Positions 1 through 9,800 of a DNA stretch of 64,000 bases are shown one piece after another. Under the pieces are notes generated by a model that was not told the origin of the DNA, did not search any database, and saw only the letters and a list, made by a program, of their open reading frames with translations. Source of the DNA: Sinonovacula constricta (taxonomy: Eukaryota; Mollusca; Bivalvia; Cardiida; Solecurtidae). The stretch lies in the NCBI GenBank assembly GCA_007844125.1, contig CM017558.1, positions 59,911,780 through 59,975,779 on the forward strand, written 5' to 3'. The position numbers and the translations under genes were made by a program. Within the stretch, counting starts at the first letter, position 1; every line of letters begins with the position of its first letter.

Positions 1-115
1 AAAAGAAATTCGGGGGAGGCCACCCGGCCCCCCTAGCAGGAGGGGAAAACCCTCCCGTACCCTCCCCCTCGCCGCAAACCTCGCCGCTTCGCGGCTTGAC
101 ATATGATAATACAGC
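1..115. other. GC-rich segment with small hairpin
   Basis: The first ~115 bases are far more GC-rich than the AT-rich DNA that follows, with runs of C and G and a perfect small hairpin at 83-95 (GCCGC, loop TTC, GCGGC). Immediately after it the phrase agcctgctactt occurs twice (112-123 and 132-143). I do not recognise a gene. It could be the edge of a repeat that starts left of the window. Confidence 0.4.
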
Positions 116-164
116 CTGCTACTTATAAAAATAGCCTGCTACTTTTTTTATTTTCTGGAGAACA

Positions 165-215
165 CTGCTGGTCATTTTTTTCTTGATTCAAAAAGTTAAT
201 TTCATTAACTATTAA
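165..215 (+). repeat. Fragment of the 650-bp repeat family
   Basis: About 50 bases containing ttcttgattcaaaaagt and a ttaacgtta ending closely match a segment present in each 650-bp tandem copy at 7.9-9.8 kb (for example near 9352-9390). It abuts the gypsy relic on its right, so it marks a junction between two dispersed repeats. Confidence 0.55.
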
Positions 216-610
216 CGTTAGAGAGACAGCTTGCAACCTCTTTATGTGCTCCTCAAATGTCTTTGTGTACACAAGAATGTCATTCAAGAAGGTCAAACAC
301 TCTTCAAGTGTTGATCCCCATGCATCTTTCTATCAGACGTTGGAATGTAGAAACGTTAACTGCAAAGACCAAATCACAGCCTATTTATTTCATTGAACAC
401 GAAGTTTCTACAGTTGAATCCAGTATACTGTTTTGATGAATGTGAGTGCCACATTCAAACCTGTAGGCAGCTCCTGTTAAGGAGTCTACAATGTCATCAA
501 ACCATGACAACTTATTGAGCGTCCTTCTTCGTTTTGACATTAATGTGGCGCCAGTCAATATAGAATCTCAACGAGTCATCTTTCTTCCTCACTAAGACAA
601 TATTTAATCT
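216..610 (-). pseudogene. Decayed Ty3/gypsy reverse transcriptase fragment
   Basis: Read on the minus strand, three short frames give recognisable pieces of a gypsy-type reverse transcriptase in the right order: NIVLVRKKDDSLRFYIDWRH followed by NVKTKKDA (finger/palm motifs, usually VLVRKKDGSxRFCxDYR), then TFQRLIERCMG, then TFLNDILVYTKTFEEHIKRL. The catalytic YxDD box reads FLND, so one of the two metal-binding aspartates is lost. Stops and at least two frame changes separate the pieces and the middle of the palm is barely alignable. No LTR, protease or integrase is visible next to it. It is a dead fragment, unrelated in position to the better-preserved gypsy element at 15.6-19.4 kb, which lacks RT. 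Confidence 0.75.
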
Positions 611-2223
611 GAATAGTGACTCGGTTGTGTTGTATTTCTTCATTATATAGACCAGGTGGAATTCTCATCTAGGGCTTATTTAAAAGGTTCAGCATCTACT
701 CACTTCGAAGATCACTTGCTGCGTGTAAGTGATACAAATGTCGATTTTATTTCATCATTGTTTCTGTTAAACAAAATCAATGCCAGAACTGTTCATGCAT
801 AATGCAATCACTTATCCTGAGATACCTATGTGTTATTTTAGAGCAAAATCTCTACAACCATTTCAAAATTCAATTTATGGTCTTCAAGCATAGTCACAGT
901 AACATTAGTATTGTAATCAAAGTATGGTAAAATGTACGGAATGACATTTATTGCGATTGCAACGCAAAATATATTACTTTTTAAAACGGTTTGACCGAAT
1001 GAACGGTTTAAAAATCTAAATCTACATTTTCCTTTCTAATTTAGAAATAAATGAAAAAAATGTTTTATGACTCACGAAGCTAAGAAGTTTTGATAATTTT
1101 AATTTTAAAATGTGTTTCTATGTTTGGCGCAAAAGAAACTCTAGACATGTATTTAGCTAAAAAAGGAAACGATTTATTTAAAGAACAGTACACACCTTCT
1201 GATACACATTCATGGTCGGTACTAAAATATAAATCGTACAATAAATCACAAAATACTGCCTTAAATGGATATGTTCATATAATAAGTCTATCTAAAATGT
1301 ACATTTCTCTTCTGTGATTAATGGTATAGGCCCACAAGAATTTACTAATTCTGTCGCATGCTTAAACTCAATTAATATCAAAGCGACTCTCATAGATAAA
1401 AAAATTAAATACCACCACATATTGTAATGCGAAATGTCCTAGATGGAAGAGATATGCAAATTATTTACTCAAAGGTCCGAAGGTCAGGTCACGCTGACCT
1501 GTCAAAGAAACAGGACAGTGTATAAGAATTAAATGTCTAGCAAGTGAACAAATTTCTCAACAATCATGTTTTCAACATTTACTATACCCGTTAAGTAATG
1601 TTCTCAGAAGGCTGGTGTTTTCTTTTGTTAAAATTATCAGTATATGTCTTGCCGTGACCTGTCTGTACTTAACAGAGCTCCGGAAAAGTAGACAGACAAC
1701 TTTCCAAGAAGGGAGTACAATAAACGTTGTATTATCGTTTTTCCATGTAATATGTTTAATCGCACTGTAAACTATATATAATTAGAACACTTTACCTAAC
1801 AAGGAAAAACAAGTTTATGGCTGGAAATGCCATCCATAAATGAGTTTACTACGAAAATAAATAAATTTAAATTACAACAAAGAACTTAAACGAACGCTTA
1901 TTTATGTTTTATATAAATATATAGCTTTGCATGTGGTATGGGTCTATATTTATTTGACAACTGTGTGTGTTAAGACAAAGTGTCGTAATACTTACCGTGA
2001 TAACATTATTGATGAAGCATGTTGCCAGATGAAATGATTTCCAACGTTTATTATTTAAGGAACGGTTCTTGTACCAGGCGTTTTTACACCCATTGTAATA
2101 TGTTTACCATAATGAAGGATTGCATTTGATTCATTTTGGCACTTACTAGAAACAGAAATGCACAGACATGTACAGTGAAGTTGCCATGCCCGAAGCATTG
2201 TTTTTAAATGTCACAGTCGATTT
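611..2223. other. Non-coding AT-rich DNA, no gene seen
   Basis: Apart from the nuclear-receptor-like palindrome at 1485-1501 I see no coding signature, RNA gene or tandem repeat. The one open frame of moderate length (1090-1317) has no recognisable motif. Confidence 0.5.
1485..1501. promoter_or_regulatory. Perfect palindrome matching a nuclear receptor IR3 (ERE-type) site
   Basis: The bases CAGGTCA-CGC-TGACCTG form two perfect inverted AGGTCA half-sites with a 3-base spacer, the consensus estrogen response element geometry. Extra half-site-like sequence lies directly upstream (aggtcc at 1473-1478 and aggtca at 1481-1486). No gene is visible within several kb, so function is unknown. Chance occurrence cannot be excluded, but a 14-of-14 match is rare in a 64-kb window. 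Confidence 0.4.
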
Positions 2224-2706
2224 AGTGAAGGTTGGACTAAAAGTGCACAGCATGGACGGAAACCATACATGAATGCCGATAACGTTGAGGCAACGAAAGA
2301 CGTCAGTGACTGCGACAGACGTAAGGCAGTGAGATAGTGTACTGGGATAAGCAAGTCCAGTGTTCAGAAGATAGTAACTACTCAGGTGAAAATGTCACAT
2401 GTGAGCGCTCGGTGGGTTCCAAAATTTTTAAAGGAAGAAGAAAAACAGGTTCGGGTTTCAACCTCCAGCACATGTCTTCGTAAGGTTGAAAGTAACAGCT
2501 CATACGAACCCGAGGACAAACGGATGTCGATGGTGTGGAAAAATCATAACAGTCCCCCACCAAAGAAGGCAAAAGCTATGAAGTCCACGGTAAAAGTGAT
2601 GTTTATCATAATCCTGTACATTAGAGGGATCGTCCTGGTACACATCGTTAAGCCCGGGGGAACAATCAATGCATATTACTATTCAAAGGTAAATTATTTC
2701 TCATAA
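2224..2706 (+). pseudogene. Mariner (IS630/Tc1/mariner) transposase relic
   Basis: The plus strand reads as a mariner-like transposase, in order: a helix-turn-helix tail (RRKAVR, stop, CTGISKSSVQKIV), then KMSHVSARWVPKFLKEE, then PEDKRMSMVWKNHNSPPPKK, then GIVLVHIVKPGGTINAYYYS. These are the linker and catalytic-core landmarks of the SETMAR-type/mariner family. An in-frame TAG lies at 2335-2337. About 15-20 residues appear deleted between LRKVES and SYEPEDKR, which removes the first catalytic Asp (usually GDEsW). The second, usually a D just before xxGIV, reads Y (ILYIRGIV). The C-terminal third is absent. Mobilisation is impossible. No terminal inverted repeats were found by eye. Confidence 0.85.
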
Positions 2707-2771
2707 TTAAATAAATTTTACTATAATAAAATATACAACTGTAAAATAAAAATGACATCATACCTAACACG

Positions 2772-2850
2772 ACTATATGAAAACAGTGACTTGGACTTAG
2801 GTTTTATTTACTTGACCGGACAGGTCGTTAAGACTATATGAAAACAGTGA
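2772..2850 (+). repeat. Short direct duplication
   Basis: The phrase actatatgaaaacagtga occurs at 2773-2790 and again at 2833-2850, about 61 bp apart, with a preceding cga/aga. It looks like a local two-copy duplication with diverged spacer. Confidence 0.6.
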
Positions 2851-4033
2851 TTTAAAGCCATAATTGGACAGTCACTGTTGAATTTCTTGTCTCTTCATCT
2901 CTCCAGTCGTGCCCTATATACATGTAGGCGTGGCAACATGAACAGTCTTCATGCCCTTTACGTGAGATTGCACAGTAGGTATAACGTCGGGATTTTTGGT
3001 ACCTTTATTATATATAATATGTCAACTGCGGATATATCCTCGGCTTTTTATGACATGTTTTTTTAACTTATTAGCTCTTAGCAATACTACATTTTATTTT
3101 GTTGGCAGGTTGTTTTCTAAAATTCGATGTTTTCTTTCGTATTTTTTATATTTCACTTTTGACACTTTTGGCATATGACTTCATAGCATTGTAAGCCATA
3201 ATTAAATTGATCTTATTATATATCAGCGCTTGGGCTGTTTATTTCAAACTAATCTCTCATTTGGAACTTTTACGTTGCCGAGGCTTTTACTTACTGTACA
3301 TACTGTACATATGTTGATAGTTTGTTTTATTATTAGATATTATCTGTTTTAACTCCCGATGCGGGTGCTTACTGTTGTTTCACTTTGACGGGATATTGTT
3401 ATTTATTTACCGTAAATCGCATTTTCTGTTGACGTAAATAAAAGGCATGGCTGCTACGAAAAATGACAATCGTCCAAATTATTCAGAATATATGCAGGTA
3501 ATGCTTCCGTAAAAGCGTATTATGAAAGAGCAATGGATAACTTTTAAATACAAGCATTGTTCTTTTAAAAAAAAACAGTAGATTTTAAGTTAAACCATGC
3601 ACGTTAAGATGTCCAAAACCTTAAATGGCACATCGTCTCGAATTTTGATCCCATGTTGTTGTTTTTTTCTGTTGCCGTCTTGGTCCCGATTGAGAATCGT
3701 TTTTCTAAGTGAGTAATCAATATTTTTAATGTTATAAACAGAAATACTTCAGTTTAGATGGTTATATTAATAACAACACTGGTCACAACAGTCTGAAACA
3801 AAACTGAAAATTGTCATTTACTGTATTTTAAGTGGGTGGGGAATGATGATGTGTACCATTCATTAGTGCATAACATTTCATAATTATGAATTAAGTCGCT
3901 TGTTTAGACAAGTTTATCTAGACAGTTTTTATAACAGTGGTTAACAATAATATCTTTTATGTGTACACATTCTTTCATAGTAAATTATTTTACTTGTTTT
4001 ATATATACAGAATAAAACAAAGGCAGCCCCAGG
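2851..4033. other. Non-coding region with one dispersed repeat
   Basis: I see no gene. It contains the dispersed repeat piece at 3348-3408. The right end has a pyrimidine-rich stretch ending in AG shortly before the ATG at 4034, compatible with a splice acceptor for the hAT relic. Confidence 0.4.
3348..3408 (+). repeat. Dispersed repeat piece, also inverted at 6297-6362
   Basis: The sequence beginning tttaactcccgatgcgggtg and continuing through cactttgacgggatatt is repeated, with small differences, on the opposite strand at 6297-6362. At the second site it is contiguous with the family that makes up the 650-bp tandem copies, so both are parts of one longer dispersed repeat. Confidence 0.7.
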
Positions 4034-5190
4034 ATGAGCCACAACAGTAAATGCTACCGCAAACGACTAAAAACCGATGGTCTGCCAAAACATTTTGGGT
4101 TTTTGCCAAGCCTAAGCTGTCCTCAGAATGCTTTCAATTTTTCTGTGGAAAATGAGCCATTAATTGCAGAAAAAATAGTCAAAACAGTCTCTCTATCATC
4201 GTCATGAGCTCTTACACGTGACACAACCTGTAATTGAATAATTTGTCTGCAACTTGCTCTAAGACTGCTGTAAGCGACAGTTCCGTTGATTTTTTTTAAT
4301 GTCTCTGAGGTTTGTTCTCAAACTGTTGGAAGTGACACATCCAGTAATTTGTATAATGTGTCTGCAACTTGCTCTCAGACTGCTATAAGTGACAGTTCCG
4401 TTGATTTTTTAATGACTCTTATGTTTGTTCACAAACTGTTGGAAGTGACACATCTAGTAATTTGTATAATGTGTCTGCAACTTGCTCTCAGACTGCTGTT
4501 AGCAACAGTTACGTTGATGATGTTTGTTCTCAAACTGTTGTAAGTGAGCAATCTAGTGATTCTCATAATGTGGCTGCAACTTGCTCTCAGACTGCAGTTA
4601 ATGACAAACCAAAATCTTATAAACAGAGCATCAAAAAACCAGAAGAAAAGAATCCGTGTACAAGAATCTTGTCAAAATATGAACTCTATTATGAATGGCT
4701 GTATTACAGTGTGAGTAAAAATGGATACTTGTGCAAATACTGTGAATTGTTTGGTGGGTCAAAAACTACTGGAACTCAGTCCATCTTCGTCACAGGCACT
4801 GCCATAGGTGATCACCCGTTTAGAAAACTGGAAAAACACCAAAACTCTGACATTCATAAAGAGGCCAAGGAGAAGCATATAAGAAGCAAATCTGTGGGGT
4901 TATCAGTGTTTGAATTGAGTTTGAAACAAAAAAATGACCACCAAATGGTTAAATTAACAGAAACTATATGAAAGCATTGATTGACACTATTTTTCTTGTG
5001 ATCAAGAATCGCTGGGCATTAGATCGAGTTCCAGATATAATGGAAAAAGCCTGTAAAAGCCTTCGATGCCCATCCATTACCAAATTCAAATCGGTCAACA
5101 AGTCAGTTGATTATACTTCTTCTACATCGATATCAAATATCATCGAAGCTATCAATAGCTATCAATAGCTACAGGGATCCGTCGAATTCT
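4034..5190 (+). pseudogene. hAT relic, N-terminal exon with TTF zinc finger
   Basis: From ATG 4034 the frame opens with a basic stretch (MSHNSKCYRKRLKTDG) and stops at 4204. The coding repeats follow, then the zinc finger: ELYYEWLYYSVSKNGYLCKY, C-E-L-F, then HPFRKLEKHQNSDIHKEA. The two Cys of CKYC and the late His pair are the expected metal ligands of the TTF fold. After a frameshift at about 4968 the protein continues as LIDTIFLVIKNRWALDRVPD, a segment typical of the region following TTF in ZMYM1-like hAT proteins. Near 5200 there is a possible donor (gaag|gtacac). Confidence 0.7.
4230..4610 (+). repeat. Imperfect coding tandem repeat, about four copies
   Basis: The phrase gtctgcaacttgctct recurs at 4245, 4360 and 4473, with a diverged copy near 4572 (spacing about 115, 113 and 99 bp). 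In the transposase frame each copy reads as Cys-Ser-Gln-Thr repeats such as SATCSQTAISDSSVD alternating with EVCSQTVGSDTSSN. Two copies have drifted out of frame. It is a low-complexity linker between the N-terminus and the zinc finger. Confidence 0.7.
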
Positions 5191-5472
5191 CAGAAGTCTC
5201 TATACATCTGAAGGTACACAATTGATAAAAATAACCTGGTGAAATAAATTCTAATTATATTACGTCTAATCTAATAATTGTGAAACCCTTATAATCCAAG
5301 ATATAAGCCTTACAATACAATCTTGGTCTGCGGGTTTGAAGAAATGTTGAAATGTTAGTCCATGGCACCTTACACATTTATGTTTACTTTTGTTCTTTCC
5401 GTTTTGTTCTTTACCGTCATAATTTATTATTGACTTGTGATAGATAATAATGTTATGCATAATTTTAAACAG

Positions 5473-5615
5473 AAGCTGGTTGACTCACTTGAAGGAGTGG
5501 CAGTCAGATTTGAAAACACACTAACTGACAACAACAACACTTCGCTGAACCTGTCAAAGCTGCCGGACCTGTTCATGGAAATTGATGAAAGAACAGTGTT
5601 CTCAAGAAGACTTAG
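5473..5615 (+). pseudogene. hAT relic, internal exon
   Basis: An acceptor (aaacag) precedes 5473 and a donor (gtattt) follows 5615. The 143-nt exon translates without a stop (KLVDSLEGVAVRFENTLTDN...LPDLFMEIDE) and ends in phase 2. Joining it to the exon at 5790 completes an Arg codon and keeps the frame. Confidence 0.65.
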
Positions 5616-5789
5616 GTATTTAGTGTTATTGGTCTTAAGATTTAAGCTTTTGTGCTTTTATAATGAGTTTTAAAACCTAGTGTCCTAATAACTGTTGTTT
5701 AACTATTATCCTGTACCTGCATTTAACAGCCAGCCCAATGTATTCACTTTTACCTGGCTACTCAACCTTTTTTTAAATTTGTCCTTCAG

Positions 5790-5970
5790 AAAGGCTGATC
5801 ATGTCTATAGTCAAGAACAAGTTGTTCATGACCTAGCTGTGCCCATGATTCGCAAACTATTAGCGGAGCTCCAAGATGGCTTTCATACATCACCAGTCCT
5901 GGGAGCATTTTCCGTATTCAACCTGAAGAATGTGCCCGAGAGAATGACTGAGCTTGCTAGTTATGGCAAG
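5790..5970 (+). pseudogene. hAT relic, internal exon
   Basis: The acceptor is ccttcag at 5783-5789 and the donor gtaatt at 5971. The reading frame is open (KADHVYSQEQVVHDLAVPMI ... FSVFNLKNVPERMTELASYG). Segments of this kind precede the late core region in ZMYM1-like hAT proteins. It ends in phase 0. Confidence 0.65.
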
Positions 5971-6059
5971 GTAATTTTTTTATAAAAGCATTTACCCTAA
6001 ACTTTTGATAAACAATTAATTAATGTTGTATCACTTTGCAATAGGTAAATAAGAAAAGG

Positions 6060-6362
6060 TCCTATCAAAATGTTCACAGATATTTGAATGTTTTATCTAC
6101 CTGTAGACAAAGGCAAACAAGGTAAATGTAAATATGACAAAAACACAGAGACGAGACATAACACACAAAAAGAAAAACCATCAAATACCGCCTTGGAACG
6201 GTCAGTCGGCAAAAGGGCCAACTGGGGTGCTTAAACCTGGTTTGTGGAGTGCTCCAACCTCGCACTTCCTGAAGGTTTTTCTATCAAACAAACAGTGTAA
6301 ATAAAAATATCCCGTCAAAGTGACACAACTAACAGTAAGCACCTGCATCGGGAGTTAAAGAA
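6060..6362 (-). repeat. Inverted copy of the dispersed repeat family, inserted between hAT exons
   Basis: On the minus strand this reads, in order, the 3348-3408 sequence (ctcccgatgcaggtgcttac), then a core with ggaagtgcgaggtt, ggtttaagcaccccagt, gccgactgaccgttccaagg. The same core occurs once in each 650-bp tandem copy at about 8265-8350, 8915-9005 and 9567-9655. Its position in an intron of the hAT relic shows it arrived after the hAT element. Confidence 0.75.
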
Positions 6363-6514
6363 TATAATGAACATATGTCTGATAAATGGTACAGTGGCTT
6401 TTCTTCAGTTTTGATTTGTAAATGCACACTGGGAGGTGAATTGAATTTAAATTACAATACATTATTGAATCTATAAATAAAATCAAAGGAGTCCATCCAA
6501 ATACTGAACTCACA

Positions 6515-6660
6515 TTATGGTGAGAGAAAAGACGACACTTTGGCGGGTCACAAATCCCAAGCGCCACCACTAGTGGATCCGTTGTCTGACAGCAGAGTTT
6601 GAAGGCTTCAAACATATAATGTATCTCACAATGGTAGCAGCACAATGTTGGCTTGTTTCC
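6515..6660 (+). pseudogene. hAT relic, damaged exon
   Basis: Two overlapping frames give YGERKDDTLAGHKSQAPPLV followed by DPL, then after a one-base shift TAEFEGFKHIMYLTM. This resembles the YGxxK...PxLVD...EFxxFKxxM landmark of ZMYM1-type hAT transposases. Exon borders are not clear. Confidence 0.5.
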
Positions 6661-7093
6661 TACAGTTATTTTTAAACAGGTTTTAACTTGGTTGTTGTTG
6701 AACCTCGTATTTAGCATGCATGATCTGCTTCCACAAGTTAAAATTCAATTGTTTTATGTTCATTTAGCTTTGTATGCTTTTTCTTTGAGATTAAAAACAC
6801 AACCGGCAACAAATTTGTATTTAATGATAATGGAATTTATCTACATGTATTTTCTTTTTTTATTACAAATTGTAGTGTCTGGTTAGGTTAAATAATTATT
6901 TATGTGTAACTTGTAAATTCATGTTTTTAATTACATGTACAATGTAGTTAATGCTTGTTCATTGCTTAATTCAGCCACTACAAATGTAGATGCTTAAACT
7001 TTTAAAATTAAACTTAAATTGATCTTTGTCAAACTATTTAATGTGAAACTTTAGGAATGTTCAGTAGTGACTGTCTATTTTTAATATGTTCAG

Positions 7094-7439
7094 AAACAGG
7101 AACCCAGATGCAGACTGTGACATGCTACAAGAGATGCTCAGAGATCCGCAGCTTAAAGAAACATACATGTGCATTTACAAGCTGCTTCTGTTGAGCCGCC
7201 TAATACCTACAAGCAGAACATCTGTCGAAAGGCTGTTTAGCGTTATGAATGCCCTCTGCACTGTGAACAGGAATCGACTGGGCCAAAACACTTCAAACTC
7301 TATCTTGAGAATTTGCTGTGTTGGGGTGAAAAAACTAACAGACAAACGACAAAATGATATCATCAGCATTTTCAAAAGGATGAAATGTAGAGACATTCAG
7401 CTTTATATTAGTTTGTATTTTGCCTACAAAGATGCTTAG
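7094..7439 (+). pseudogene. hAT relic, C-terminal dimerisation region
   Basis: After an acceptor (gttcag, ending 7093) the frame reads RNPDADCDMLQEMLRDPQLK, then LLLLSRLIPTSRTSVERLFS, then VMNALCTVNRNRLGQNTSNS and ends at a stop at 7437-7439. The SxERxFSxMN...RNRL motif is the hallmark of the hAT dimerisation region (family Dimer_Tnp_hAT). This is the best preserved part, with no stop inside. Confidence 0.85.
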
Positions 7440-7783
7440 AACTGGTGATCCTATAACAATGGTTATTTGACTAACTGCATTCATGTGATTTATATATGTG
7501 TTAAAACTTGAAAACCCAACATAAAATATGAGAAACAGTTGTTTATAAGGTAACAATTATGATCAGATATACATGTAGTTTTCAACTTTTTCTACACCAA
7601 AGTGATACATTTTATTGCACCATCACTTTGCTGAAACATTATCATGTTTCAAATAAACATGCTGATAAAACAATTTTAAGACGTTTATCACTTTATTCCT
7701 CTCAAGTCAATAAAATTACATACACAGAATGCAAAACCATTCATATTTATGCAAATATTGTAATATATTCACATTGTACATGA

Positions 7784-7863
7784 AATTCCCAATTGGCCTA
7801 ATTTTACGACGCGAAAATTCCCAATTTGGCACTTTTCACGATTCGAAAAAATTCCCAATTTGA
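7784..7863 (+). repeat. Three spaced copies of attcccaattt
   Basis: The motif attcccaatt occurs at about 7785, 7817 and 7850, spaced 32-33 bp, with partly conserved spacers (tttacgacgcgaaa, tcacgattcgaaaa). Short subterminal repeats like this are common in hAT elements, and this lies 350 bp beyond the hAT stop codon, so it may be the 3' subterminal region of that element. Confidence 0.45.
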
Positions 7864-7884
7864 TGGTACCGGACCCATTCTCAA

Positions 7885-9800
7885 TGAGGCAAAAAACGCT
7901 GGTGCATGTAATCTATGTTGTCATTTTAATTCACCCTATAAGGATTGTTACGTGTATTTCCTTTGATGGACATTAGACTTTGGTTACTCAATTCCATCTC
8001 CGCATGAACAGGATGCTACAAGCATTTACTCTTCTCTGGTAATTATTTTCTTGATTCAAAAAGTCAATTTAGCTATTTGTTAACGTTTTTTGTAGGTCTT
8101 CTAATCGAAATAATACCTTTCTCTCTTCTAAACACCATGTGGACATTATTTTTCAATGACGTCACTACTCTCGTCCTAACTTGTCAAACAAAACGTCAGC
8201 GCTTGGACACTTATTCAAAAACATCGGTTTTCTTTTCATTGCTTGAATTCGAGAAACCCACCAGGAAGTGCGAGGTTAGAGCTCTGTTAAACCGGTTTAA
8301 GCACCCCAGTCGGTCCATAATGCCGACTGACCATTCCAAGGCGGTAACTGTCGGGTTTGCGCTTATTGTTAAATGCCTCATTACGGATTTGTTCTCACAT
8401 TTACATTTGGCATGCATGTGAATACCTTAGTCCTGTTTCTTTTCAATTTTTGTATATGTTGCAATGCTCATAGGACTTTGTCTTATATATTCTTATTCAT
8501 GATCACAACAATGTTACTTGTGCAGTGTGGCGGTCGTAAAAAATCTCCCCGTGCGTGTAATCTATGTTGTCATTTAATTCATCCTATAAGGATTGTTACG
8601 TGTATTTCCTTTGATGGACACTGAACTTTGGTTCTTAAATTCCATCTTCACATGAACAGGATGCTACAATCATTTATTCGTCTCTGGTCATGTTTGTTCA
8701 TGATTCAGAAAGTTAATTTTATTTGTGGTCAACCATTTTTGTGTTGTTTTTCAAATCGAAATAATACCATATTCCTTTTCTGAACACTATGTGGACATTA
8801 TTTTTCGATGACGTCACTACTTTCGTCATAACGTATAGAAAATATCAGCGCATGGACATTTTGTTTTCAAATAGATTGTTTTTCTTTTCGTTACTTCCAT
8901 TTGAGAAACTCGTCAGGAAGTGCTAGGTTAAAGCTGTGTAAAACCGGTTTAAGCACCCTAGTCGGTCCATATTGCCGACTGACCGTTCCAAGGCGGTAAC
9001 TGTCGGTTTTGCTCTTTTCCTTAAATGACTCATCACAAATTTGTTCTTACTTTTCGCTTGGCTTGCATGCGAAATACCTTTGTTCTGTGCCTTTTCGGAG
9101 TTTGGTATATTTTGCAATATTCATAGGACTTTGTCATATATTCTTATTTATGATCACAACAATGTTACTTGTGCAGTGTGGCGGTCGTAAAAAATCTCCC
9201 CATGCATTTAATCTATGTTGTCATTTAATTCATCCTATAAGGATTGTTACGTGTATTTCCTTTGATGGACATTGGAGGACTTTGGTTCCTCAATTCCATC
9301 TCCGCATGAACAGGATGCTACAAGCATTTACTCTTCTCTGGTATTTTTTTTTCTTGATTCAAAAAGTCAATTTCACTAACTGTTAACGTTTTTTGTAGGT
9401 CTTCTAATCGAAATAATATCAATCTCTCTTCTAAACACCATGTGGACATTATTTTTCAATGACGTCACTACTCTCATCGTAACTTGTCAATCAAAATGTC
9501 AGCGCTTGGACACTTATTCAAATGTATCGGTTTTCTTTCATTGCTTGAATTCGAGAAACCTATCAGGAAGTGCGAGGTTAGAGCTCTGTAAAACCAGTTT
9601 AAGCACCCAAGTCGGTCCATATTGCCGACTGAGCGTTCCAAGACGGTAACTGTCGAGTTTGCTCTTATTGATAAATGACTCATAACAGATTTGTTCTCAC
9701 ATTTACATTTGGCGTGCATGTGAATACCTTAGTCCTGTTTCTTTTCAATTTTTGTATATGTTGCAATGCTCATAGGACTTTGTCTTTTATATTCTTATTC
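7885..9800 (+). repeat. Three tandem copies of a 650-bp repeat
   Basis: The marker aatctatgttgtcat occurs at 7909, 8559 and 9209, exactly 650 bp apart. All three copies share further markers in the same order (ggacattatttttcaatgac, the gccgactgaccgttccaagg core, cataggactttgtc). The third copy is cut at about 9800. Several short open frames occur at equivalent places in each copy on both strands, with no recognisable motif and unequal lengths, so I treat them as chance. Confidence 0.9.

Larger units (their letters stand above)
4034..7439 (+). pseudogene. hAT-family (ZMYM1-like, TTF zinc finger) transposase relic with introns
   Basis: Pieces of one hAT transposase lie in order over 3.4 kb: an N-terminal exon from ATG 4034 with internal coding repeats, a TTF-type zinc finger (4654-4908), a middle segment (4968-5190), two clean exons (5473-5615 and 5790-5970), a damaged exon (about 6515-6660) and the C-terminal dimerisation region (7094-7439). 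Exon joins obey GT-AG and the join between 5615 and 5790 keeps the frame. Damage includes a TGA at 4204-4206, a shift near 4420, a shift near 4968, a missing stretch of the RNase H-like core, and a shift near 6585. A repeat copy is inserted at 6060-6362. It may be a decayed transposon or a decayed domesticated copy. Terminal repeats were not found. Confidence 0.75.
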
